NCBI GenBank assembly: GCA_039619475.1
Contig: CM077115.1
Span: 42,656,944 to 42,720,943, forward strand
Direction of reading: 5' to 3'
DNA length: 64,000 bases
Origin: Icerya purchasi
Lineage: Eukaryota; Arthropoda; Insecta; Hemiptera; Monophlebidae
In this document: positions 27,401 to 40,937 of the stretch, in pieces
Layout of the letters: every line of letters begins with the position of its first letter
Position numbering within the stretch: position 1 is the first letter of the stretch
The notes under the pieces: model-generated
What the model saw: only the letters and a program-made list of their open reading frames with translations
What the model was told of the DNA's origin: nothing
The model's database searches: none
Program-made: the position numbers and the translations under genes

Positions 27401-30400
27401 ATTTTGAAATCTATTCCAATCGGTCTTTGCGATGAAATATTATCATCTAAGCAAGATGGGTCAGCGGCAGTAGAGTTGGAAGACTGAACCAATATATCTG
27501 CATAATTACTGGGCGAATTTGTATTCAGGAAAAAATGCTAGTGATGTGGTTGTCTTTTCGTTTAATTGAGGAATTTTCGTAAGTAAGATTTGGAAAAAAG
27601 GTGTTCTCAGTAGCCAAAGTTTTTTCGAAAAGATTGATACGTGAATTATAAAACAATATTCCAGACCATATTTTTTGTTCATTTTACACTTTATTTTTAT
27701 AAGTAAATAAAACAGAATTCGATGTATTTATTTTTTGATTGGTAGGTTAAATTGTATAAATAAAAGTCCTACGGAGTATTTCATAATTTATTTGCGTATT
27801 TTTTTTTTCTTTTTTTTTTACGGTCAAGGAAAAAAACTATAAAAATTCAGAAAAAATTAGGGGAGTTCAGTGTAAAAAAGGAATGACCACCCTGTATATT
27901 TATGGTTTTTTTATCCTATTATAACAGAAAGAACTTTATTCAGCAATAATTGAATAAACAGTTCATCGTCATAGGTATAATGAAGTGAAAAAAAATAAAA
28001 ATTTTTTTTTACTTTAACCACCATATTTGATTATATCAAATGGCGCGAGATGCGATCGTAAACGATGATAAATCTTGAATATACAGGGTGGGCCAAAAAA
28101 AAAACCCGATTATGAAATTCTCATAAAAAGAGAATAGTTCGGGTTAGCATGACGATTCTAGCGTTCTTAGATGCCGAAAACGATATCATTTAATGTATAT
28201 ATTGTTGGTTAGTAATCATGTCACTATAGACTAAGCAACAACGCGCTTTCGCTGTCGAGTGGTATTTGAAAAGTGGCGATAGTACGGTGGCCGCGCAATG
28301 TGCGTTAAAAAAAGAATTCAAATTAAAACGTCACGATAAACTTCCAGATCGTAAAATTATCCTAAAATAGGTCGAAAACTTTAGAAAATTAGGCAGTGTA
28401 GTGGTTTATAACCAAATGGGCCGTCGTCGGACTTCAAGGGCTCCTGATACCATCGAAAAAGTGCGCGCAACCATGACAAACAGTCCACGCAGATCTGCGC
28501 GCCGCCAAGCTAAGGCCTTGAAGATTCCTCGCACATCACTTTGAAAAATAATCAAAGAGGATTTATTGCAACTAACGCAGAAATTGCTGCCAGCTGATCG
28601 AGCAAAAAGGTTTAAATTTTGCAATAAATTTTTAGATATGATCAACGATGAAAAGGTTAATTTGGATCACGTATTCTTTAGCGATGAAGCTCACTGCGAC
28701 ATGCGCGGCCACGTTAATAAGCAGAATATGCGTTACTATGCTGCCGAAAACCCTTAACTAACGCATGCTAGACCTTTACATTCCTCTCGCGTAACCGTCT
28801 GGTCCGCAGTATCAGTGAAGACGATAATCGGTCCTTACTTCTTCGAAGAGGAGTGCAAAAACGTTACGGTGAACGGTAGCTGGTACCTAATCATGCTAAA
28901 CGAGTATCTTTTCCAGAGTTAAAATGGAAGCGAATACCAATTTTTTGCAAACGTGGTTTCAACAAGATGATGCGACAGCTCCTATTTGTTCAGATGTTTT
29001 GAATCTGCTCAAGAAAAAATTTAAGACTCGCTTAATTTCAAGGAATACGGATTTCATCTGGCTACCGCGAAGCCCAGATTTAACTCCTCCGGGTTTTTAT
29101 TTATGGGGCCACTTGAAGAATAAGGTTTATAATGACAAACCGGCGGATATAGAGGCACTGAAATTTGCGATTCAAAAAGAAATTTATAATTAGTAAAGAA
29201 ATGTTGAAACAAGCGATTGAAAATTTTTATAAAAGATTGCTTGAACGGAAAAATCGAAATGGTGACTATTTATTAGTTGTATTATTTAAAACTAATGAAA
29301 CAGAATAAATAGCATATTTTTTGGAATTTTTTAGCGTTGGTTTCATTTCTCTATCTTGAATAGCTTGTATTTCTTTTTCTTTTTTTTTTTTTTTGGATTG
29401 TCAACCAGGGACCTCACTCAGAAACAATAAAAAAAATAGGTATCAATGCGGATAGAGTGATGAAAGGAGATTGTGTATGAGAGATCGTATATGAAGAATG
29501 ATGCAGTCTGTAGAAGGAGGGGGAAGAGGCAAACTGATAGCCTGAACTCATGGAGTCAGATAGTATCAGATAGGGAAGAAGTTACGATTGGAGGAGATAT
29601 AAATAATTTCACGTAGGATAGCCATCAATTCGGCTGTAAAAATAGAACAGAAAGGCGGAAGACGAAACGATTCGGAAAAATTTAAATCGGGGAGAATAAA
29701 GGAAGCCCCGATACGACGAGGCCCCTTAGAGCCATCAGTGAAGATGAGTACATGAGAATGAAATAGGAAATTAATATTGCTGTGAAATTCCTGTTTAATA
29801 ACCGACTGGGGCATAGACCGGTAGGAATTAGAAAGAAGATATATTTTGGGAGGGTGTGGGAGATCAAAATAATTAAAGGAAAAGTAAGGGAGATTATTAC
29901 TATTAATTATATGGGACGAAAAATAACGAAGATGACGAGATATAAGGGTTAAGATGGGAATTTTATTACGAACAAAACGCCAGTTTCTGGCGATGGAAAT
30001 GTAGGAAGGGATAAGTTGAGAGGTAGTGCAAGGTACACGTTTAGAAAGAAAACAGTATCCCAAATAAAATCTGCGAACTGAAAGAGAAGAGGTATTAGAT
30101 TCAGCAAGAATTGCTGAAATAGAAGAGAATTTAAGAGCACCAAGACATAGACAAAGACAGGAATTCTGTATTCTATCCAATTTGGAAAGACGGGAATTGG
30201 AGGCACAGCCATAGATAAATGAACAGTAGTCAAACTTGGAGCGATGGTAAGCGTTTCATAATCGGGTGTTTTTTTAGCTCGCACTGTATATATAATTAGT
30301 TATATAAGGGTGATCTTAAAACGCTGTTTTTTTTTTTACTGAAGTATGTAAAAAAACGGGATCTGCAGTTATTTTTGTGACTCTAGTATTTTAATTTTTA

Positions 30401-33400
30401 TAGATGACCGAAATGAAATCAAAAATTTCGAACCTGGAGAAATATATAAAAACATCGGAGTTCGAATTTTTTCAAAAGATGAATGAAGACAGAAAAAGTT
30501 TGGATCAGTTACAAGTAGCGTTGAACGAATTAACGAAGGAGAAGCAAAAATTAGTGGTACGCGTTTTCGTTAGTTTATCCTTACTAATATTATAAATGCG
30601 AAAGTAACTCTGTCTGTCTGTCTGTTACCTTTTCACGCTTAAACCGCTGAACCGATTTAGATGAAATTTTGTATGGAGATAGTTTGAGGTCAAGGAAAGA
30701 ACATAGGATAGTTTTTATTCTGGAAATATTATATTAATTTTATTATTTCTTACGTATTCGTTCGTTAGTGTATGTTATTTTATTCAGCCAGATGTTTTTG
30801 TTCGGAAATTCTAAGAAACATCAGAACGCCAGAAATCGGTTTCGTTATGTAAACAAAATTACTGGCTAGCTTTTATTAACGTGTTGTTCGTCTTCGATAG
30901 TCGCCATTCGTTCGTCCGTTCCTAGCTTTTACCCGCGACGACATTGTCCGCAGAAAATTATTATTTCAAGTAAGCTGTTTCGACGTCAATATAAATATAA
31001 ATGAAAGAGGTTTTATTATTAAATCATAACGATAGTTATATAGGTACTTAGTGAGTAGGCCGGAGATTTCCTTGAAACATTTACATAAACGTATTATATT
31101 TTGATTTTAAAAAAAAAATTCTTATTATTTTTACTGTCAATATGCCTCGCAGGCGTAAATCTGATCTAGCGCGTAACTATAACAGAGCTCGAGCTGCGAA
31201 AGTAGCTAGAACTGAGGAATCTCAAGAGCAGACACAGACCCGACAGATTTTAGATGCCGAGCGTCACTCCTCTCAAAAGGTTTCAGAGACCTTAGAACAG
31301 ACTCAGGCACGGAAGGCTTTAGACGCTGAGTGTCACGCCTCTCAAAGGGCTGCCGAGATTATAAATGCGAAAATAACTCTGTGTGTCTGTCTGTCTGTCT
31401 ATCTGTTTTACCTTTTTACGCTTAAACCGCTTAACTGATTTTTTTACGACAAAGCTTTTCATTGTAATATAAAGGCCATCCATCTGAGATATATATATAT
31501 TTAATAGTAAATGAATATACACTGGCAGGACAACGTCTGAAAAACGTTGTTTACAAAAATGTGTTGAATTAAAATTTTACTACTGTAATTGTAAATAAAC
31601 AAAAATAATTACATAAAATAAAAAAAATATATAGAAGTAAATACCTAATAAAAAAAAACCAATAATAATAATAAAAAAAAAACCCTATAGTTATAATTTA
31701 ATAATAAAATCTCTTTCATTTATATTTGTTTTCACGTCGAAACAGCTTACTTGAAATAATAATTCTCCGTGGACAACGTCACGGGTTAAAAGCTAGTATA
31801 TGTATATTTTTTTACACATGTTCATATAGTTTTTTATTTTTAACTTAACGAAAAGTAAAATATAAAAAATTATAGAAATTCATTTTTCACTTTTAAAAAC
31901 TTTTTACTCGTTATAGGCAGCAGGGTGAACTTAATAAAGTTAGAGAAGAACGAGTAATATACGAAAAGTACGATTTTATTTTTATCAATGGATTTTTTAG
32001 AAGCTTGTAAAAAAAATGATTTTATTTTTATGGATATTTTTCCCATAAGCCAATTTAACTTAAACCTAATTATTTTATTTATTTTTAATATTTCTTATCC
32101 AATTATTAATGTGTCTGTCATTATAATGACAATTGAATAATGAAAATTTTATGGGTAAAGTGTTCCTTACCATTTTTAATTTTTCAAATAATAGGAATAA
32201 GAATTACTAATACTTAAAGTTATAATAACCAGAATCACAAAATACCTTAAAATTAAAATTGTACTTACTGAAAAAGAAATAATTTTGCAAATATGTATTT
32301 TGGATATATATATTTAAATTTATAAAATAAATTTAAATTAGGTAATTAATAATTTTTGGAGAAATGTTGAGAAAGCACCTTGTGTATGAAATAGATACTT
32401 TGATTTTTCTTTTAAAAAAAACAATCATATTCGAAAATTCGTTAATTTTTGATTTATTTAAAAAAATAATTGCAGTTTTATCTTTTTCTGATAACATCGA
32501 CAAATTGCAGGGCATCAAAACGTTCTGAATCACGTTTCTTTTTTTTCTTTTTTTTTTTTGGTAATAATACATTTTTGTTTTTTTAGGCTATGATTTCATC
32601 TTATCGAAATGTATCGGATGATAATTTAAGTTTACCGAGTCTATTTACAATGTTAATTGATGACAAAAACGCTGATATAGAACATTTGAAACAGACGATT
32701 ACTATGCTCCAATCTCAAGTATGTTACCATTTATAAGATAATTTATTTTTTCTTCTGATTTATGTGTATGTGTATAAAATAACATTAGTAAGTGTAGTAT
32801 CGGATCCATTAAAATTGAATTATTTTACCGAAACATTTGTCATCGGTGTTATTGGAATGAATAAAAATTTTCACGATTTAATTTTAATTTTCTATAACTT
32901 GTTCGTATGTAATCGTCATATATGTATAAATAAGCTCGTATTGGTATATAAATATTTCTTTAACCGATTAAATTAAAGTTAATGCTCATTTTACTTATAG
33001 CTTAAGGTAAATAATAAATTATGCAAAAAATGGACTAGATTAGGTTTTTTATTTGACGCTACATTCTTGAAAGGAATATTAACGAGAGAAAGTAGCAGCT
33101 GTATTTTTACCACGCATTTTAATATTATTTTTAAAGATTCTATACACATATACGGAATTCTAACAAGATGGATCAAAAACGTCAAAAAAATCAAATAAAA
33201 TTCAGTAGCATCAAAACAGCTTGGCTTATAAAAAATTCGAACATGTGATACTCTGTGCGCCAATAATCGCATAGAAACGGTCAAGAACGTATCAAGTAAT
33301 TTAAAATAATTTAAAAAAATCACTTAAAAATTCACTATCAAATAACGATTTAAACGTGAAATTAAAATGTATTACAAAAACCAGACTTTTCTTCATAAAA

Positions 33401-36400
33401 ATTAAAAATTTTTGATAACTAGTTTATTTACCCCTCTCCCCCTCTTTATTTAATGAAAAAGACGATGAAATAAAAAAATAATATGCCTCGGGGCACAGGA
33501 CAGAAGCGAAACTTCAAAGGCGTTTTTCCCAACTTCGATTTAAGGTTATAGTAGTTTCACTTAAAGAAAAACAAAAATGATCGATGCCTTTCTTTCTCCG
33601 ATTCTTTATATCCACTTTGAGAATCTTCATTTTCGTTTTCACTTTTTTTTCTCTATATGCTCGATGTCTTTCTTTTTCCGATTCTTTATATCCATTTTTT
33701 ATGTTTGATTAATTTTTGATATTTCAAGTTCTAATAAATTTATTTTCTTTATATATATATATATACTAACTGAACCCGGCAGACGTTGTCCTGCCAGTGT
33801 ATATTTATTTATTATTCTATATATATATATATATAAAAAAATGGATGGTCCGTATATTATAATGAGAAATCTATAAACCTTTGTCGTAAAATGTGTAAAA
33901 ATGAAAGATTTATAATAATTTATTATTATTATTTTTATTATTACAGTTTTACGATAAATTATATAACTTTTTTTTATTAATAATTCACGCGAATGAACAA
34001 TATATTTTAATATTCCATTCGTCGTATAACCGAATTAACTTTAAATATCTCAAAAGAAAAAGGAGAAGCCAAGTTTCTAAATGGCATTTCGATTAATACG
34101 TAACAATTTAATAAACTAAAAGGATAATTTCGCAACTAATAAATACTGGCAAGCCACAATATTTGACAGCCAGTAAATAATTAATCGACATACTAAATAC
34201 TGATTTTTAGAGAAACATAGGAAATACATATTTTCCAATTTTTTATTTTAAACTTAATTTCTTTCTCAAATTTATCCCGTTTCAAATTTTCTTTCGTATT
34301 TTCAGATAAATCTATTTCACTGTTCAAAAATTCATTAGAACCTACAGAAAAAACGCCTGCGTTTTGTTGTATTTTTTATTTTTTTTTGTATTTGTGAAAT
34401 TTAAATTTTGGACTTTTTTTTCTTCATCTTTGCAGAGTTACAACCAAATGGATAGCATAAAAACCTTCTCCATGAAAAAGTACATATATGTGCCAACTTT
34501 CATGATGATCGGTCAAACGGTGTCGGAGTTTATCGATCTCATATATACGAACATCCATTTATATATATATATATCAAAGTGGTATAAAATACAATAACAT
34601 GCAACATAACCGATTCTTTATATCCTCATTTTCGTTTAATTTTTATTTTCCGTAGAGCTCATCATGCATTTTTTTGTCACTTGATGACATTTTTAAAATG
34701 TAGTAAATAAGGCACTATATGAGCGTGGACACTTGCGATTTCGTACAACTACTACGTACAAAAAGAGCGGACTGTCAGTTATCTTTCTTAACTTGATCTG
34801 CCGCTTCTAATTAAGAAAGAGAGCACGCTTCTCGTATACGCGCGATGGAAACAGCCGAGCGCGTAAATTTTAATTCAATATATTACTGGCTACGTGTCTA
34901 TTACGAATTTTTAGATGTATTAAGAACTATTAGTTATTCATAACGTACGTCGCTTCTCGCTCGCTCGTTTTTCGTGTTAACTCCCCATATTTTTATTTAT
35001 ATACAAGGCGCGCCTAAAGAAATTTCACTTCAAAAAGTAAATTTTCGTAAGTCATAACTTAGCTATGGACCTCGAAAACGTCAAAACACATTTTGAGCAT
35101 GTATATAAATGGAAATTTTAGATAAAACTGAAAATTTGGATTCTCGAAGCGCCATTCACTGGAATGAAATGCGATTTTTGGTGATTAAAAATTGAATTTT
35201 TTCTTAATGGAACTAAAAAGGGAGTACATATATATTTTTTTTTTTTTTTTTTTTTCGGTCACTAAATTTGAAGAGATCTCAAGCTTCGTCCATCACTGTA
35301 AATATTGGTCCCCAGAGATTACAATTTTAGCTGGGTATTTTCATCATGAAATTGATAATCTTGCATTTACTATAATTAATCACATTTCGATTTTGCAAAA
35401 ATGTAGGTTTGATTTTGTGCAATAAATAGCTGTAGATTGCCAATTTCTTCTTCGACTTTCCTCACTTCAACCTTTGTTAATTATGATGTTTCCTTCTCGT
35501 AAAATATTTTTATTGGTCAATACTACTGTATGAAAGAGGCGTGCGGATTCTGCTGCAATTCAATTTGTATAAAACTTGTTAAAAAAAGTTTGTTGTCTGG
35601 AAGAGATCTCTGTCTTTTAATGATAAATTTAGTCTACGCATGCATATTGCGAATAACGGAACTCCCAGCATACCCCCCTTTGAATTGAGCATACTTCATT
35701 GGGTAATTGTGCAACAGTGGCTGCTATCTTAGCTGCGGATAATAATTCTTTCTTTGTTATGTCTTTCTGGAAACATGCTGTGTGACTTATTTTCGTTATT
35801 TTTCTGGTTTCTTCGAAGGGTACTAAGAATGCCCGCGTTTCCACTTCGAACCTACAGAAATTGAAATAAAAATGGAAATAAACTACATAAACCAACATAA
35901 GTCGGTATGTGCTCTTATTACAGAAAAATGGTCAACTTTTGGAATAAATTCTTGGGAGGTTCAAACTTTGATTTAGTTGCATGCTATATTTTTGAACACA
36001 ATCGCGTTGTGTTTGGTGAACTTTATCCTAACGATCCTTTAAATGAGTATGGAAAGTAATTATTTTCGAAGTACTCGCTTTCCTCATTGTACTTTTCCGT
36101 AATACATAAAATGAAACAATTCTGTTTTCATTTTTACACCTATAAATCAGATAATTTTACAAATCACGATGTGTTAGAGCATTTTCTATAATCCTTAAAA
36201 ATTTATAAGTGTTCTGCATGAGTGCTAATAATGATAAATCATTTTATAGTCAACGTACGCAATCACACTGCTGCATAATAGTGTACATGACGTTTTTGCA
36301 CGCAGTATAGATACTCTGCCGTCTGTTTTCGGAAAATAAAACCAATGTACAATGAAAGTAGATATCTTCAAAAATTAAAGGTAAGTAAAATGGCTGGAAT

Positions 36401-39400
36401 GTCTTGAACAAAATTTCTATCATGATAAAGTGTAGTTTATAAAAAGTAAAAGCAGTATTTACTTTAGACGTATTTTTTGAAAGAAAAATCGAAAGACCCG
36501 AAAATAAGTTTTCTAACGATATAATTCGGCCTAGAATTTGCACTAATCCGTAGTAATGAATAGGCGTAGGAATATACGTGCCTGTAAATCGGTACCTCCT
36601 TGTTCTACAGCTGTGAACAACATTGTTACAACGGTAACTCGAATATCATTTGTGTGTGTGAAAATGATGCACTTGTAATAGTGGTATTGGGTATGATGCT
36701 TTGTGCTTTTGGTTTACTTTAAATGATTTCAATCTTTCGATTTTTGATTACCGATAATCGCATTTCATCTCAGTGAGCGCCGTAAACCCCAAAGTTTTTA
36801 AAAAAACAATTTTTTTCGCGAGACTGTTGTCTATAGACGAAAAGCACACTATTTGGAGTTAATGAAATTATATTTCTATTCTTTAATAAAATTTTTGAAT
36901 GCGGTAAGTTTAAAAAAGTATGTTAATTAAAATGAATTTTTTTTGTAGCGCGTGCATTACACTTGAAAAATTATTAGTATTGTAAAAATTTAAATACACA
37001 TTTACGAGCATATTGCGTGAAAATTACTTCCAAAAATACGTAATATTCGTTTTAAATTTAGTATTATATAAATATAAAATATGCTGATATTTAATACAAT
37101 GTAGGAGTTCTTAGAGTATGAAACATCATACTCGACTAACCTTGTTTATTTTTAAAAATGACCTTTGAAAATTAATTCTTTAGCGGTTTATTTAAAAAAT
37201 TATATTTTTAAATTAATACATTCATTTTTATTTTTAGATTGATTCATATTATGTGAAATGACTTTAATTCAGTTTAATTTTTTTATACATACATTTCTAT
37301 TTTTTCCAATGTAAGGTATTGCAATAATTTAACTTTTAACAATATCTATTGTTGAATACTGTAAATTTTATAATTGTTACTTTTAAAGGGGAATTAGTGA
37401 AACTTTTTGTAAATTTAAAAGAACAAAACACTAATTAGAATGGCCGAATAGATTATTAATTTTTTCAAGTAATAGAAGGTTTGAATGAGAATTGGTATAT
37501 TAAATGGCACTTGTTTTACGTAATGTATATATGCATGAAGTTACTTCAATTACAAATCACTAATACCGTGAATAAAAAATATTTTGTTTGCAACATTTAG
37601 AAAAGAAATTAAGTGTATACATTTGATAACCGTTTTTACTCGAACGATATTCAGCTAATAGCAAATCTTAGGAAATCCAAAATATTTTAAATTTGTGTTA
37701 TAAATACTTAATAATTTACTTTGTTTTAAACTAAATCTCGAATTAGAATCAATTACTATTTTTCTTCTTCACCACGCCATCTTCGTTCGAAGTTTGGCGA
37801 CTATTAACAGATGTTATTTAACCTGTTTTTTGTGTTTTTTTTTTTTTTTCTATTCGGGAATAGAAAATTTCACTCGTTGCCAGTTTAACATATATGCATT
37901 TCCAGACGATAAGTGATACAAAAATAGTTTAATTTTATTTCCTCGTATATTAACAGTATTCAGCGATAGATTTTGTTAAAATACAATAATTTATAAAAAA
38001 ATTAAATTGAAATAAATTACTTTACTTATTCCGAATCAATATAATTTTTAAATTAACCGGTAAAGAAGTTATTTTCAAGGTTTTTTTTTTTAGGTATTAT
38101 GCTTGATATTTAATAAATGCTGTAATTTTATTATTTAATGTCCTTTACTTACTTTTTTTACTTTTAAAAAATTTTATAATTAATGCATTGGTTTTGTAGT
38201 TTTTTGATCCGAAAAGTAATCAAAATGATTATAAGGAAGATAAAATGTGTTTAGCGGATAACATTGTAGTTACCACATTCGCCAGTGACGAATCCGATAA
38301 TTTCAGATGTGAAGCAAATGCTATTTCATCAGATTTAATTAGAACGAATGTAGCAGAACCGGTAAGGATAACTTTTATATAACATTTACTCATACCTTAT
38401 TTAAAAATTAGTTATTAAATTAATTTCGCTAAAAATGGTAATTGAAAAAGCGCTTTTAACCCCCTTGTGTTCGTACCCAACTTTACCTACGTTGTTACGC
38501 ACCCGGTTACTCGGGTACCCACTTATTTTTCTTCGTTTTTCGAATATTACGACCCTGAAATAGCTTTCTAAACGTTTATTTCTATAAATAGACGTCACTA
38601 TTGATAAAAACTGATATTCCACGGGAATCCTAAATGTCCTTGTTTCCGGACGCCAATTGTTATTGACTCACTGATTATGCTGTCCCTCTTCCGCGAGCCA
38701 TTTGTTTAGGACTCATTTTTCTCTGCTAATGTAATTTTCATAGATAAAAAAAAAACAAAAAATAAAAAAAATTAACGAGAGTTTGACTGGTCCGGCGGAG
38801 CAAAATCGATCATGACTGACTATTGAAAATTAATTTGGATCAACTATGCACTCGATGCACTACACAACGTCGTACTCTGAGATGGCCGGTAGCTACGTTT
38901 TTCAACATGCTGGATATTAGTTCACTCGCGTCCTATTTGATTTATTACGAAAACAACAAGATGCTTTTGAGGAGAACAAACCGACGACGACTATTCATGC
39001 GCCAATTGAGTGAAAAACTCGCAAAACCGGAAATTGAGAATCGGTCGCAAAACGTTCAAATAATGCGAAATTACAGCGCAAAAATCGCTATTGAAAGTGT
39101 GATCGGGCAGGCTATAAACCCCGTTGAAATCAATGAACGAGATAAGTCAGGGAGGATCAAAGTCACTGGCTCCGGTCATATTTGCTACAAAACAACAATA
39201 ATGAGAAGGAGAAAGACACGAAAGGCATGCTGCGATTGCAACAAACCTGTCTGCGATGAACATGCTACAACCTTCGCCAAATGTCACGAATGCAGAGGCT
39301 AATTAATTTTCTACACTTTGTTTTTCTGTATTCCGTACCATCCTAAAACATATTCGATTTATTAAAATTAAATAAAATTATCCCAAATCAATAATCCAGT

Positions 39401-40903
39401 GGAAAAGTTGTTTTTTTTTTATGTGGGTGCCCGGGTGCGTCCGTGATGTATCTATACTTTACATTCGATTTTTTCTTAGTAATTTTCGTTATTTTTTATT
39501 CCAAACAAATTACCTGCTTAAATGGAGTTAAATAACGGCTTTTTGCTGAAATTCCTACTTTTGACCAAGTTGCATTCAAAAATGCACCGTGGTGGGTACC
39601 CGGATACCTGGGTGCGAACACAAGGGTTAAAGGATTCTTATGAGAAAGGGGAGCTACAAATATCTAGATGTTTAAAAAAAAGTGAAACACGCCTTCATCG
39701 AAGAATAACTAGCAATTACACATATATTTCAGTGTATTGTAAGCAAGTAGGAAAAAAAAAAAAATGTAATAAAAGTTATTAAAGATTATTTAACTGTGAG
39801 AGGCTATGGAATAACGGCTACAGTTTATTTAATTTTGATCCGAAATTAAAAAGCGAATATCACTTTAAAAGAAACATACAAAAAACTTCTTTGTCATAGC
39901 CGATTTTTAAGGTATTAATTATTTTGTAAAGTAGTAGTAGCCTTTTAGAAATTAAATACAAATTTTTAGGTGAAAAATTACGTTTCCCTTCTTTGTGTCG
40001 CAAGTATTGTGGTTAAAAATTTTGAAATAGTCATAACACACGCATACACAGATATTTCTTTAGTTTAGAACATTCGAATTTCCAACTCCAAAATTGAACT
40101 TCGAAGCACTGAAAACTGCAAAATTCGAAAGAAAAAAACAAAACAATTAAGATGTTTTTAATAGGTATTTTGATGTTGTTTATATTGGTAAAATTATCAC
40201 AGATAAAAACATTTATTTTTAAAGTTCAATTCTTTTAAAACAAGTTAGTTTAAATTTTGTATAAACACATTTAAAAATAAACTGTTTGCTTTGATTTTTT
40301 AATAATCGCTCGTTTTAAGTCAAAATTTCATTTAGTATTAAATTTTCAGCTAATGAAGAAATATTATCGGGTTTTCAAATTTTCCGTCCATCAAAATTTA
40401 CTTATATTGGCACACAATTTTTTTTTTTTACATATAGAAGTGGAGAATAAAGTAAGACGACGGTATAAAAGTTTAAGAAATCTCAAGATGGAATCATTAC
40501 AAATACAAATATTTATTGCGGAGGTTTTTTTTTCTCTTAAGTGCCATTACTAAGGCGGCGATTTAATTTTAATATAATTATTAACAGTTAATTAGTTTGG
40601 TCGGTGAGTAGTCTTAAATATAAATCCCTTCTCCCTGCTAAAAATAAATAATGAGCTATATAAACATCAAAACAGGAATGCAAAGAATATGTAACGGACA
40701 GAGACGGAAAAAGATTACGATATTCTATTGTTTCAGATGAAAAACCCGGATCTTACTTTATAGTAGTGCTCGGTATTCGTTCGGAATAACGATTATTACG
40801 TGAACAATTAACAAACATTTGTTACATGGGTAAGATTAATATAATGGCCAAAATACACCGTTTTGTCTCCCTTCCCTTCAAAAAAAGCTTTATTTTGTTT
40901 AAT

Positions 40904-40937
<34 letters not shown>

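Larger units (their letters stand above)
28084..30286 (+). mobile_element. rosa-type (DD41D) mariner element carrying a nested retroposon
   Basis: The left end CAGGGTGGGCC..CCCGATTATGAAAT (28084 on) and the right end, read on the minus strand from 30286, CAGTGCGAGC..CACCCGATTATGAAAC are inverted repeats. TA flanks both (28082-28083 and 30287-30288). The transposase relic fills 28218-29193. Between it and the right end lies a minus-strand I-like fragment (about 29370-30255), so the retroposon was inserted in the transposon. Confidence 0.82.
22498..30403 (+). other. Intron E13-E14 (7.9 kb)
   Basis: The longest intron here. It holds an I-like retroposon (about 23940-27540), single transposon ends near 23608 and 27895, and a rosa-type element with a nested retroposon (28084-30286). 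The first 1.1 kb is AT-rich with nothing I recognise. Confidence 0.7.
30578..31796 (+). mobile_element. Mosaic Helitron
   Basis: The 5' end TCCTTACTAATATTATAAAT (30578) and the following GCGAAAGTAACTCTGTCTG are the well-known insect Helitron start. The 3' end has the hairpin CCGTG..CACGG (about 31768-31784) and ends AAAAGCTAG at 31796, between A and T. Inside are an inverted copy of its own 3' region (30928-31045), a start-like sequence repeated at 31358 (TTATAAATGCGAAAATAAC) and a 3' fragment of another Helitron family (about 31445-31545). It lies wholly within the E14-E15 intron. Confidence 0.85.
32719..38199 (+). other. Intron E16-E17 (5.5 kb)
   Basis: It holds a minus-strand Helitron (33766 to about 34580) and an unassigned segment with inverted repeats (about 35005-36830). 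32719-33590 and 36850-38199 are AT-rich with nothing I recognise. Confidence 0.65.
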
